Positions 34,221-45,699 of a stretch of 64,000 nucleotides of DNA are shown piece by piece; position 1 is the first letter of the stretch; the number at the start of each line of letters is the position of its first letter. This DNA comes from Onthophagus taurus. Taxonomy: Eukaryota > Arthropoda > Insecta > Coleoptera > Scarabaeidae. Below the pieces are notes generated by a model that saw nothing but the letters and a program-made list of their open reading frames with translations, did not search any database and was not told the DNA's origin. Both the position numbers and the translations under genes were made by a program. The DNA is taken from the NCBI RefSeq assembly GCF_036711975.1, contig NC_091966.1, positions 33,983,501 through 34,047,500 of the forward strand, read 5' to 3'.

Positions 34221-36415
34221 TACTGGGGCGAGGTTGACACAAAATTTGTAACTAACCAACTTGTAATAAGAAAATGCAGTTCGAGTAGAATTCCAATTCC
34301 AGTTTCAAGTAAAACTTCATCAACTGACATTCACATTAATTCAAATATATGCCAGGTGACCCATGTTGAGCTTTGCAATAAAAGTTGCCCCAATTTATTC
34401 AGACTCGAAGATGTTCATCAAGAGAAGGTAAACTTAAAATCACCTCCACAAATCTAATTAATTAAATCTTTTTTTTAGAAAAATCTTAAAAGAAATTGGT
34501 CCATAAAAGTAATGGAAAAACATTGCGCTAAACTCCGCGATGAAATGATAAACCTCCAAACAACATCTTTAAAAGAACACGCTTCAATAACAAAGCGATT
34601 AGATCTTTTATCCCGTGAAAAACGCGAATTAAGCCGGCAATTATCTTTCACCTCAAAAGAAAACACAACATTAAAGCAACAACTTGATGAACTGGTTGAA
34701 GAAAGAAATATGTTAATTAGACGACTTGAATCAGCTACAAAAGAACTTAAAGCTAACACGAAAAGTAAAAAAGCTACGATGGCTAAATTAGATGAAAGCA
34801 TGTCGAGTGCTGAAAATTTCAAAACAAACCTTGAACAAATCACTCGTGATAAAGAAATCTTAGAAGATAAATTAATGATTTTGGACGCCGAGTATAAAAG
34901 AGTACAAGAAGAATTAGCTTTTTATAAAGATAAAGAGAAAAGAAATGACAAAGTTAAAGATGATGGAAGAAATGAATTGAAATGCCTTAATAAAGAACAT
35001 GTGATCGATGTTTACGAGATGTCTGATGATAATCGAACCGTTGCAAGTAGAGAAGCTGGTGATATGGATGAGGAAAACGAAAAAAATCGCAAAATCAAAA
35101 TGGTCCAAACTAACATTGCGTTTTCCTTTAGTAATTATAATCGTGTATCTTTGTTTAGATGGAAGATAAGGATTTTGATGTAACCCGACCTGAAAAAGAT
35201 ATGATTAAAGTCCAACAGAAATTAATTACATTGGAAAGAAGTCTTGAAAATTTTAAAGTTAGAGATGGTGTTATAAATCGACAAGAAAAATTTGATCTTT
35301 ACCCAGTTAATGAAAACGAAATTGTAATCAGAATTATTTAAATGTTAAAATTCACTTAACATACAATTTTTGTTAGGTTATATTATGATGAAACTCGTCT
35401 GAATAGTTCGGATATTAATCAAAAGATGGCGCTAGAAATAAATCTTTGAATCCAACTTTTTCGCTTGTTGTAAGTACAATTTACTCATTTATAATCTTTA
35501 TAATGTATAAAGAAACGTTTAATTCATCAAAAATAAAACATATTTTATTTAATAACACAATTTATGTTTCTAAAGCGCCATCTTTTGATTTTTTATAACT
35601 ATCAGGCTGTCAAATTTTACTATAACCTAAAAAATTAATATTTTTTTATCTTGATTAGCTTTTAATGTTGTTTAAAGTTTTTAGATACAAGAAATCGTCT
35701 TTTTCTTCCTCAACAACCCTTCTTTAAACTAGATTCCCAAAAGCATTGTCAGCCAACAGCAACTTCTTCGTCATCTCCCTCTCTGCCAGCTCCAAAATCT
35801 TCTCATTCATCATGCCAAAGTAATTGTTCTGAAGAGCAATGTCAGTTGGATCATAAAGATTGTCTCGATCCGGAATGTCACCGGCATCATCGCCGAAGAC
35901 GTCGCGATCCAACTCTAATACCTGGTCAAAATATAATCTGTACTGAACCAAAATGCACTTTGGAACATCGTGAATGTGGAAATGCGGAGTGTTTTTTACA
36001 AAGGCACTCGTATTCCAGTGGAGCTGTTGGTTCTATACCACCAAATAATAGTACTAATAAAGGAAATGAAACGGCTTCTTCTAGCGAATCAAGTTTGTGC
36101 CAAGTCGTAGGAAAAGAACCGGTAGAAATAAATTGTTAAAACATCTTTTTTTTTTAATTTTTTTTATTGTAGATGATGATGCTGAGTCAAAAACCGATAA
36201 GATATTTAAAAACGACCGTTTCTGATGATCGTTTATCAGCGATTAGCGAAAAACTGGCGAATATCGGCGATGATTCCGGTGATGAATTTGAACCAAAACG
36301 AAAAATCTTTACGAATACACCTGAATTTCAAAAGTTGTTGAAAGAAATTTTGGATCCGCAAAGGAGCAGCGATGAGGCTGTACGGGAAACTGAAGATTCT
36401 GAATTTGTTTACTAA
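34221..36415 (+). CDS. Coiled-coil and Cys/His-rich protein, exon model partly uncertain
   Basis: Exons 34221-34427, 34479-35102, 35159-35267, 35685-36121 and 36173-36415 join in phase; the true start may lie upstream, or be the Met at 34512. Exon 2 is a long coiled coil (ERNMLIRRLESATKELKAN and neighbours). Exon 3 continues it (VQQKLITLERSLENFKV). Exon 4 is Ser-rich and then Cys/His-rich: CQSNCSEEQCQLDHKDC, DPECHRHHRRRRRD, CTEPKCTLEHRECGNAECF, a pattern that could bind zinc. The C-terminal exon is acidic (IGDDSGDEFEPKR). The donor after 35102 is GTCCAA, weak, although ACTAAC gives a good branch point. The fourth intron holds a MITE. I recognise no family. Confidence 0.55.
35418..35592. mobile_element. 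Short MITE in an intron
   Basis: TCAAAAGATGGCGCTAGAAA at the left and its inverted copy (TTTCTAAAGCGCCATCTTTTGA, one base longer in the middle) at the right. About 175 bp, non-coding. Confidence 0.65.
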
Positions 36416-37533
36416 AAAAATTGAAAATTTTCGAAAATTCGATTATAAAGCGCGGTTTTTATAAGGAAAATTAAATAGTTGTTTTTTAGTTGCGTTTTTT
36501 AATAATTTCATTGATGTTGCTAAAGCAAGAAATATACTTCATGAAAAGTACAAACATATTTCTATTTATGGATGCATTGCTCATGCAAAATTTGTTAATT
36601 GGAGACATTTCAAAAATGAAAACCATGTCTAATTTTTAAAATTTTATTTTAAATAAAAAAATGTCGGTAAAGTAGGAAGTAAACATTTTTTAAACAAATT
36701 TATCCATACATAATATAAATATATGGAATATATAAATTAATTAATAACTAGAAATTCTTTAAATGATAGGTTTGACGAAATAAATTGGAAAATTAAATTT
36801 AAATTTTGAAATGTCAAAATGTTGTTGGTAAAGTTAGCTGCAAAAGAGCTTTAAATAAAGGGGTTTCAAAATTATTAAATATTTTAAATAATCTTATAAT
36901 TTTCATTGAATTAAAGTAATGTTTATATATTTATTATTTTATTTTAAATCAGATGTCAAAAATTGTAGGTAAAGTAGGAAGTAAAAAAGTTGTAAACAAA
37001 TTTATACATTTTTGATTATTGATTTTTTATTTCTAAATTTTCATAAATTTATGAAATATATAAATTAATTAACTCGAAATTCTTTAAATAATAGGGTTGA
37101 CGAAATAAATTTGAAAATTAAATTTAAATTTTAAAATGTCAAAATGATATTGGTAAAGTTAGCTGCAAAAGAGCTTTAAAAATTATTAATTATTTTAAAT
37201 AATGATATAATTTTTATTAAATTAATTTAAAATTGTTATTAAAATCAAGTGATTGTTTGCAAAAGTGACATTTTAAAAAAGACGTATTGAAAGGAAAAAA
37301 GGAGTTAGTCCTTTAATCAATCAATCAAGATTTAAAAATCAATCAACACTTTTCGAAAAAAAAATCTAAATTTATAAGCAAACTGAAAAAGAAAAAATCT
37401 CTATAAGAATGAGTGTTTATAAATAATTATTCATAAATAATTTTGGCTTCGGCCTTTTTTTTTTGAAAAAGGTGCGCTTTTTAATAGAGGTAACGTAATC
37501 GTTCGTTTTTACCGGCTTATACCAATTTTCAAA
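36416..37533. repeat. 3' UTR and an AT-rich tandem duplication
   Basis: Two related copies (about 36655-36920 and 36955-37240) share ATATATAAATTAATTAA, AGAAATTCTTTAAAT and GGTAAAGTTAGCTGCAAAAG. A third, inverted copy lies at about 46480-46680. No gene lies in between. The Mic10 promoter must lie in the last 100 bases. Confidence 0.65.
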
Positions 37534-37979
37534 ATGGCGAGCCCCGCATACGTCGAAGACGAAGTTGGGCAACGTTTCGACCGTTGCCTTACGGACGGAG
37601 TTCTAAAATTCGGTATGTAACAATAATTTATAATCGAAAAATTTCAATAAACCAAAAAAAGAATTACTTCAATAGCACCAATTTTAAGTGAAATTATTCT
37701 TGAGGTGTTATGTCATACCTAACCTAACATGTGATCGATTGGCCACATTTTAAAATAAATTTTCTTAAATATTTTTTTAATTTATTTCTATTTTTAGGTG
37801 GTGGTGCAGTATTGGGGGCGGTATTTTCACTGTTGTTTTTTAAAAGACGAAGGTGGCCAATAATATTGGGCGGAGGTTTCGGTATGGGTATGGCTTATTC
37901 AAATTGTGAATCCGAATTAAATGAACTGATGGCTTCACGCGCCCATGTTGTACCTAAAGCTAGCAGTAAATGCCAGTAG
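37534..37979 (+). CDS. Mic10: MICOS complex subunit Mic10
   Basis: Two exons (37534-37612, 37798-37979) give 86 residues, close to the usual 75-100 for Mic10. The N-terminus reads VGQRFDRCLTDGVLK, the family's conserved pre-membrane block. Membrane segment 1 is GGAVLGAVFSLLFF, followed by the KRRRWP positive loop. Segment 2 carries the Gly-rich oligomerisation motif GGGFGMGMAYSNC. Mic10 sits in the mitochondrial inner membrane with a hairpin topology and bends the membrane at cristae junctions as part of MICOS. The intron (37613-37797) interrupts just before segment 1. Good AATAAA sites at about 38338 suggest the end of the transcript, only about 120 bases from the stop of the convergent SLC10 gene. 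Confidence 0.93.
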
Positions 37980-38458
37980 AAATGTATTCACCTAGGAATT
38001 AATAGAGCAAGCAAGTGAAGGTGTAAAGGAGATTTTTTAATCAAAGCTAAGAGAAGGCGGCAATTATGGGGTGGTTTTTCATCTATTTTTTTTTCGTCTT
38101 ATCCAAATAGATACAAAAATAAAAAAGCTACGTTTGTATGTAGAGAAACTACACTTTAAATTTGGTTTTTTAATGCTGATAGTCGAAAACATCCATTTTT
38201 GAAGTCTATTTGTAATTTGTAAATAACTTATTTAATAATAACTATCCTAATTTGTCGTTTAAAAACATTTCTTTTGTCGTAATTTTACCATAAAATAAAA
38301 GTTAAACTGCCTGTTTTTTTTATTAGGGTTTAGAAACAATAAATAAAATAAAGTGTTGTTATGTGATTTTTAAACTTAAATAAACTTATTTTTATTTCTA
38401 TTACAGTATAAATTCTATTTATTTAGTTTATTGCACTTTATAAAAAAATTGATATGGC

Positions 38459-41400
38459 TTATGATGTGATGCTTTGATAATTTGGAGCAACATTATCTTC
38501 TGGAGGCTTTCCATTAACATGTTCTTCAGGTTGCCTTCTAAAAAATCAATAAAAAAAAAGTAAAAATAATTAAAACGGTGTTTTATAGAAAAATCATACC
38601 GGTTTTTGATTTTTTGGATAATATAAATTAAAAATAATGGAATTGGAGTCATTGTGGCCACAGCAACTGGAGCAACTAAAAAAAAAATAGTGAAATTAAT
38701 AAGACTAATTAAATAAAAAAAATGTGGTTAAACTACCGCTTTCAATTATGCAATTTGATTAAAAATTTTATGTTTATATAAACTATAAAGACACAAATAA
38801 CATATTAATCATTAACCTCTATTTGAAGTGCAAATTTATGTGAAAAAGTTAAGATTATATGAAAAGATTATGTATTCCTTAAAAACAAGAGGTGCAAATG
38901 TTAATGCCCTGGTATAAACATTTTCTATAATAGAGCAAATACAGTAAAAGCAAGTTGTAATAGTATTGGGGAATCCTTTGTTGCTCTTTATGTATTACAA
39001 AATGTTTCTTAGACTTGACAACTTCAAAAGATGTCATCAAAGTGAGATGGCGATTCAGGTATGAGTACTTAAGTGCTACAGCTTGCTTGGTGAATTTCAT
39101 TCCAAGTATTAGAATACTTGATTTTTATCTTTCTGGCATATTCGTATTCCAACACTTCAACTTTTTAACGCGCAATCAATTATGAATTTTGAAAATGTCT
39201 TCCAAATCCCTAAAAAAGGTGGCATACGTTTCCCAAAAGGAAGATAATATGGCAGTGTTCCATAAGTCTCTACTGTAGCACTTATCATAATTTTGAATCA
39301 TTTTTTAAGCAATAATCTTGTAGATATTTCAGATCCTACTGAATTAATGATTCACCAACAGTCAGGCATGGATCTAATACTGGAAAAGACCTTGATTCGC
39401 GAATAGCAGAAAGTTGGAGTGATGAAAGCATTCATAAATATTATTGATACGCAAAGGACAAAACTGAAGCTAAGAGGACCACAAACTTAAATACCATGAA
39501 TTGACTAACAAAATGAACCCACAAAAGATTACTATTCCGAAATGAAATCGGTATACGAAGGTCGAAAAGGAACATTAAAACATAAATGGAATTGCCGGTA
39601 TGTTAAACTAAACTTCCACATTACCAGAAAGAAACGAAATCCACCCCCACCAAGTAAGACCTAAGGATGTAACTCGTGTTGTTTTCGACAAAATAGCTAT
39701 TCTCTGTAGAACAAATATTCGAGAATGTAATTTAGGGAAATGGTGGGTACTGCTGGATGGAATGTTCTTCCATATCAAGCAGTGGCAGCAATCTGTACCA
39801 GATTCAAATTAATAAAATTACAGTTGACCAGGCACGTATTGAACATATCAATTGAAAAATCGTTTTCTGAAACTACAGAAGTTGTAGCAATCTGCGACTA
39901 CCCTGGATAATTCGAATAGACCCTCTAGTATGTTCCCTGGTGAATATTTAAATACTCATCGATTTTAATAACAAAGTTAAAAATTATTTTCTCATCAACT
40001 AAGGACTGCAGCACCCTGGGACTAGTCTAGATTATTGTATTAAGTCCTCTGGTATACTTATAACTTATAGCAGGAATACCTACGACAAACTTAGGGGTGC
40101 TGGTGACCCCCAAATTTGTCGTAGGGGCCGTGGGGTGAATTTTTGAATATTCCTCGTTTCCAATAGCAAATTTAAACATTACTTTCTCAATAATTAGAGA
40201 CTGCAGCACTCTGGGACTAGTCTACATTATTGCATTAGGTCCTCTGGTATCCTTCTAGCCCAACAGCACCCCTAGATTTGCCGTAGGGGCTGAAAGGTCA
40301 ATTTTTTAATATTCCTCGTTTTCAATGGTATACTTAGAAATTATTTTCTCAATAACTAGAGACTGCAGAAAATTTATTCAATATTCAGTTTGATATTATA
40401 TTCATATGGCTTTTGCTTCTCTTTTTAATGAAACTTGAACGATATGGTTTATTTAAATAATAGGTCACACTCTACTAAAGTTAATTCAAAAACATTAACA
40501 TATAAGTGGTTATCAAATTACTGCATCGACGCATTTGCGTTTTCATATTTAAAAAAACAGTGCAATTTGTTTTCCGGAAACGATTGCTTAAATTTAAAAA
40601 TATTTGTAGAGAATTTAAATAATTAAGTGCATATTTATTCCATATAAAATTCAGAAAACATTAAAAAGTAGGTACTGCCCTAGGTGTGGTCTCTATAACG
40701 AATCGCAATACATTTATTGCAATCAATGTCAACTATTTTAAAAATTTATCAAATATTCCACCAAACATATCTTTTGAACAAGCGTCCTACCTTACCTTCA
40801 TATTTACCTGCAATCTTTATTCAATTTAAATGCTTTAATGTGTTCTAAAATAATGTTTAAATTTGCCATTGAAAACGAGGAATATTCAAAAATTCACCCT
40901 TCGGCCCCTACAGCAAATCTGGGGGTAGTGGTGGGCTAGAAGGATACCAGAGGACCTAATACAATAATCTAGACTAGTCCCAGAGTGCTGTAGTACTTAG
41001 TTGTTGAGAAAATAATTTTGAACTTTGCTATTCAAATCGATGAGTATTCAAATATTCATCACTCTGCCTCTACATAAATCTGGGGGTGAGGGTAAACAGG
41101 AAACATATTAGAGGGACTATTCGAATTATCCATGGTAGTCATAGATTGCTACAACTTCTGTAGCTTCAGAAAACGATTTTTCAATTGATATGTTCAATAC
41201 TTGTCTGGTCAACTGTAATTTTATTAATCTGAATCTGGTACAGATTCGAATATGAATCTAATTTCAGCCACATATCATTTATTGTCGATTTTGATTATTA
41301 TTAGATTATAAATTTTGAGCAACTTCAAAAATTGTGAATTTAGTGTTTTCCACACTAATTTAATATTCGAATTGTCACTTTTAAGTTTAACTCTTTCAAT

Positions 41401-42858
41401 CTCAAATTAACTCATTATAAAAAAGTTATAATATAAAAATTAATACTTAAATAGAATATATTTACTTGTTGTAATATCAGCTTCTGGTTGTGGTAAAGTA
41501 AATCTAAGTAAAAAAATGGCAATTCCGGTATTTTGAATTCCAGTTTCAATAGCGATCGTTAAAGAATCTTTTGGATTTTGTCTGCACACAAATCTTGAAA
41601 AAATCCAAGCGAATGCATAACCAAGCCATGGAAGACCCATACCAGCAATAACTAACTGTTTAAAATAAAAAAATTAATTGAAAATATATCTTAATTCAAT
41701 ATAGTTACCTCCCAAGAAAACAATTTAAACAAATATAAATTAACAACAATTGCAAAAACAATTATAAAAATTAATAAAACGGATGCGAATCCTTTTAACA
41801 TTTTCGCTAAAAATTGTCCAACATTCCTCAAATACTTTTGTATTAAATATCCAATTAATAATGGCACAACTAAAGCAATTGCATATGTTGATATTTGAGC
41901 GTATGGTATTGGAATTTTTCCACTATGAAAAATCGTTTTTCCCAAAGTAAACACCCAAAGTGGCATCATCACAAAAGCTGCTATTGTGCTTATTGTAGTC
42001 ATTGTTATTGAAAGATGAAGATTTCCATTTAAAATTACAGTCCACATATTCGAGGCACCTCCACCAGGAGCTACTCCCGTAAAAAACATACCTAACCGTA
42101 AACCAACATCATCTGGGAATAAAATAAGTCCTAAAACATAACTCGCCTAAAATTAATTAAAGAAAATAAAATGTTTGATTGAAAAAAGGAACAAATTTAC
42201 TAATGGCATAAAGAAAAATTGAGATGATAATCCTATTATTGGTCCAATAGGTCTTCTTAAAGTCGTTTTAACATCAGTCCAATTTAATGCACAACCAAAA
42301 TTTATGTAAATTAACGAAACTAGAATTGCAACCGATGCTGTAAAGATTGTATCGATGGTTCTTTGACGACGGATGATATTAATAAGAACTTTTTGTTCCC
42401 ATAACGATTTATTTTGTGAAGTAATTTCAAAAACAATTTCAGTTTTGCCTTTAAAAAAAATCAATTAATTTTAATTTAGACGTCGCAATTACTTTGTACC
42501 TAGAAATATTCCAGTTAAATTAAAAAATCCATTAAACACTTCTTTACTTCCATTTATTAATATTTTATCAAAACCAACAATTAATAAATTTGGGTTGGTC
42601 GATTTGATTGTTAAAAAGTAGTTATTGTCATTAAAAGGACCTAAAAAACGATAAATTAGCTTTTTAACTTTTTTTTTTAATGAATCAAATCAAAAAACCT
42701 GTAAGATTAAAACCAATCATTTCAGTCTCATCCATGAAAATCTTTGAATCTGCCAAGTTTATTGTAACATTCCAAATGTTTTGATTAAAATCATCATTTA
42801 ATTCTAAACTATGTGATGATTTTAACATAAAAATAAATAAAAAACAAATTCGATACAT
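38459..42858 (-). CDS. SLC10-family sodium/bile-acid-type transporter (P3-like)
   Basis: Seven exons read from the right: 42858-42699, 42640-42500, 42448-42201, 42146-41709, 41655-41466, 38675-38600 and 38537-38459. They total 1332 bases in phase (443 residues). The start gives a signal peptide (ICFLFIFMLKSSHS) and an extracellular N-terminal domain with NVT, NLT and NLT glycosylation sites. A membrane bundle from about residue 135 includes the family blocks TGVAPGGGASN and ETGIQNTGIAIFLL, which contribute to the sodium/substrate sites in SLC10 proteins. The C-terminal tail is short (PEEHVNGKPPEDN). The extended N-terminal ectodomain points to the SLC10A3/A5 side of the family. The substrate cannot be told from sequence. 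Intron 5 (2.8 kb) holds a foldback element. Confidence 0.9.
39791..41245. repeat. Large foldback element in SLC10 intron
   Basis: The left arm (39791-40352) and right arm (40855-41245) are inverted copies; outermost they read ATCTGTACCAGATTC. The left arm has an extra ~180 bp tandem unit (each unit contains CTGCAGCAC(C/T)CTGGGACTAG). The 500 bp centre contains a 63-codon frame (40435-40626). Past it, at 40670-40741, is a terminal coding stretch RYCPRCGLYNESQYIYCNQC, a four-Cys zinc-ribbon pattern ending in a stop. Confidence 0.7.
40670..40741 (+). pseudogene. Zinc-ribbon C-terminus fragment inside foldback element
   Basis: Encodes CPRCGLYN...YCNQCQLF followed by TAA. Two CxxC pairs 12 residues apart look like a zinc ribbon at a protein's C-terminus. 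It is out of frame with the 63-codon frame upstream, so it is broken or spliced. The source protein was not identified; a captured transposase/recombinase tail is one possibility. Confidence 0.4.
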
Positions 42859-43434
42859 TTTGCCTTATTGGCTCGTAATCAGTAATTAATTGGAACTTAA
42901 ATAACTCCTTAAAACATAAAAATAGTGGGTTAGGTCATGTTATTATGTTTAGAGGTCATACTTTAAATGTCTCGTAAATACTTACATAAATTTGTAGATA
43001 AAAATGTTACGTCAAATTATATATAATATAAAATAACACTCCTAATCGATTAATCTTTTGATAAGAATCCATACAAAAATTAAATCAATTTCTCAATTAG
43101 CAGTAAGCTTTAAAGTTGAAGCAGAAATGCAAAAAATGTACAGTGCATTCTTAGCATATGGTGTGTACTTACAAATGATAGAAATGAATACATGTATAGC
43201 TATTAAATAATAGGTGGCGCTAAGTGACTACTAAAATATTGTGAACAATTAATTTTAAATTTATTGTTAAACAATAAAATCTAATAATGCAAATGATTTA
43301 GACATTAAGATTATTATTTTATATTATATTTTATTACTTCTATTATGGGATATATTACTTCTTGAGTACATAATTTAATGCAACTTGGTTATAATAAACT
43401 GTGATTGATGACGTCTTCTTGTACCACAGATTAG
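42859..43434. other. SLC10 upstream region
   Basis: The promoter of the SLC10 gene should lie here but no clear core motif stands out. An AGGTGGCGCTAAGTGACT sequence at about 43213 resembles insect insulator-type motifs. Confidence 0.35.
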
Positions 43435-43443
43435 ATATTACTC

Positions 43444-43490
43444 CCAAAGAAATTGTATAACTAAAATAAATTGTTATACAATTTCTTTGG
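43444..43490. repeat. Perfect 18 bp stem hairpin
   Basis: CCAAAGAAATTGTATAAC (43444-43461) is followed after 11 bases by its exact inverse (43473-43490). It may be a minimal MITE remnant or an RNA hairpin. Confidence 0.75.
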
Positions 43491-43554
43491 TTACTCCTAA
43501 CTTTCTTTCTCTTCTTAAATGTTTCTAGTTCTAGATCTACCTAGTTCCTAGGAA

Positions 43555-43905
43555 TCTAATAATTTTAAATGATGAGCAATTAAACTTATTTTATCAGCTC
43601 ATTCAGCAGTAAGCAGATTTCTTTTCGGAGTGTAAATAAAGCTGTAGGTGCTGAAGCTTCTTTATGTTGCTGCACTCGACGCAGGCATACTTAGTATCTT
43701 GACCGCTACTTTATTGTTAATGTCGACCCAAAACAAGTCCCCTTCCACCATACAATACGTTTTACCACGTATTTTAATACATATGGTTTTCCAAATAAAC
43801 CTTCTTTAGATTGATAAAGGGCCGATTTTACCATTACCTTTGCAGACTCATCTGGGTTTGTTACAGTAGCTATATTACCTAGAAAAATAGGCAACAATTT
43901 AACGC
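43555..43905 (-). pseudogene. hAT transposase C-terminus relic
   Basis: Reading down from 43740, the - strand encodes VAVKILSMPASSAAT, then a TAA stop, then RSFSTYSFIYTPKRNLLTAE, a TGA stop, and ADKISLIAHH. This is the hAT dimerisation block (family form: IPASSAASER.FS....I...KR.RL....ADKL..I..N), with stops in place of the Glu and an Arg. Upstream, QSKEGLFGKPY (about 43815-43780) fits the preceding hAT region. It is dead. Confidence 0.82.
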
Positions 43906-43914
43906 TCAGTAACA

Positions 43915-45670
43915 ATTAAAACTAGAACTAACACTAGACACACGGCTAAACCCTAATTTTTCTAGTTCTACGTCTAGTGTTAGTTCTAGTTTTAGTGCAA
44001 TAAAAATATACAACATAGTGATATCTAGCAACAACATGTTTGGACTCATTTTAATGGTTTTTTTAATAAAAAATACATCATAAAAGAACACCATGAAGTT
44101 GTCCATTTATCTATTATATGATAACTAACTTCAGATTTAAAATGTCAACTTGAATTTTGACATATTTGTAATCTTCATTAAAAATCCTTTAAAATGAGTA
44201 CAAACACGACATATTTTATCTTCAATATTTATTAAGTTATGGTAAACTTTCGGTTAGAAATGTCAACGTCAATTTTGACATATTTGGAATTGTCGTGAAA
44301 AATCTTTTAAAATGAGCCCAAAGATGATACGTTTAATTCCCATATTAGTCGAGATATAAACAACTTCCGGTTTGAAATGTCAATGTCATTATGACAAATT
44401 CTTAATTTTTATAAAATGTTTTAAAATTTATCACAAAAACAAAAATACAATAAAAAAATTAAAAATCAAGGTTGGTATTAATATTTAATAATTAAATTGC
44501 TTCCTTCATTGTTGCTATCTTCGGGTTTAAAGTTATTTTATTAAATTTTTTTTGTTTTTTGAGATAAGTGCGTCATGTTTGAACTCATTTTTAAGGTTTT
44601 TTTTAATAAAGAATACATCATGAAAGAACACCATGAAGTTGTCCATTTGCCTATTATATGATAACTAACTTCAGATTTAAAATGTCAACCTCAATTTTGA
44701 CATATTTGTAATTGTCGTGAAAAATCCTTTAAAATGAGCCCAAACATGATACGTTTAATTCATATATTAGTCGAGATATAAGCAACTTCCGGTTTGAAAT
44801 GTCAATTTCATTTTGAGAATTTTTTAATTTTTATAAAATGTCTTCAAATTTATCACAAAAACAAAAATACAATAAAAAAAAATTCAAAATTAAGGGTGTT
44901 AATAATATGTAATAATTAAATTGCTATCTTCATTGTTGGTAACTTCGGGTTTAACGCTTTTAATTCTAACTTTTTTGTTTTTTGAGATAAGTGTGTCATC
45001 TTTGGACTCATTTTAAAGGTTTTTTAATGAAGATGACAAATATGTCAAAATTGACGTTGACGTTTCAAACCGGAAGTGATTGTATTTCTATTAATGTTAA
45101 AGTTAAATATGTCGAGTTTGGACTCATTTTAAAGGACTTTTTATGAAGTTGATAAATACGTCAAAATTAAAAATTGAAAGTACGAACTTTTTGATTTTTT
45201 GAGATAAATGCGTCAAGTTTGGACTCACTTTAAAGGTTATTTTATGAAGATTACGAATATAATAATAAAATTAAAGTTGACATTGAGAACTGAAAGTTTT
45301 TTTCAAGACTAAACCCGACTGTTTCTAGTTTTAATTCAATAAAGATATACAACATAGTAATATCTTATGCTAACTAGCACTACCTACCACTGCCACTAGA
45401 ACTAACACTAGACCGAGACCTAGAATCATTCGGATTTAGTCCCACGTCTCTCAAGACGGCTAAACCCGAATGATTCTAGTTCTAGGTCTTGTGTTAGTTC
45501 TGGTGATAGTGTTAGTGTAAAACTAGAACTAACACTAGACCTAGAAATATTCGGGTTTAGTATTAAGGTTCGTGCGTCTTCAGACTTTTCTAAGTTCTTA
45601 TCTAAGACGCCCGGCTAAACCTAAAACATTTTAGTTCTATGTCTAGTGTTAGTTCTAGTTTTAATTGTTA
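43915..45670. repeat. Composite repeat: satellite-like units flanked by the TCTAGTTCTA family
   Basis: Flanks at 43915-44005 and 45310-45670 are the dispersed CTAGAACTAACACTAGAC repeat. Between them are a ~500 bp direct repeat (about 44029-44531 and 44571-44955) and shorter inverted copies (45000-45295). Each contains AATGTCAA..TCA.TTTTGACATATTTG and ACATCAT(A/G)AAAGAACACCAT. No coding potential is seen; the frames at 43906-44106 come from the repeat. Confidence 0.7.
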
Positions 45671-45699
45671 TTTATTTAACCCTAAATTCTTGTACATTT

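Noticed and set aside
35385..35453. Possible exon encoding YYDETRLNSSDINQKM after an acceptor
   Set aside because: It runs into the end of a short MITE and no donor in the preceding exon has the matching phase.
43906..44106. - strand frame with LELTLDVELEKLGF-type sequence, also seen at 1806-2027
   Set aside because: It arises from the CTAGTTCTAG repeat read in frame; it is not a protein family.
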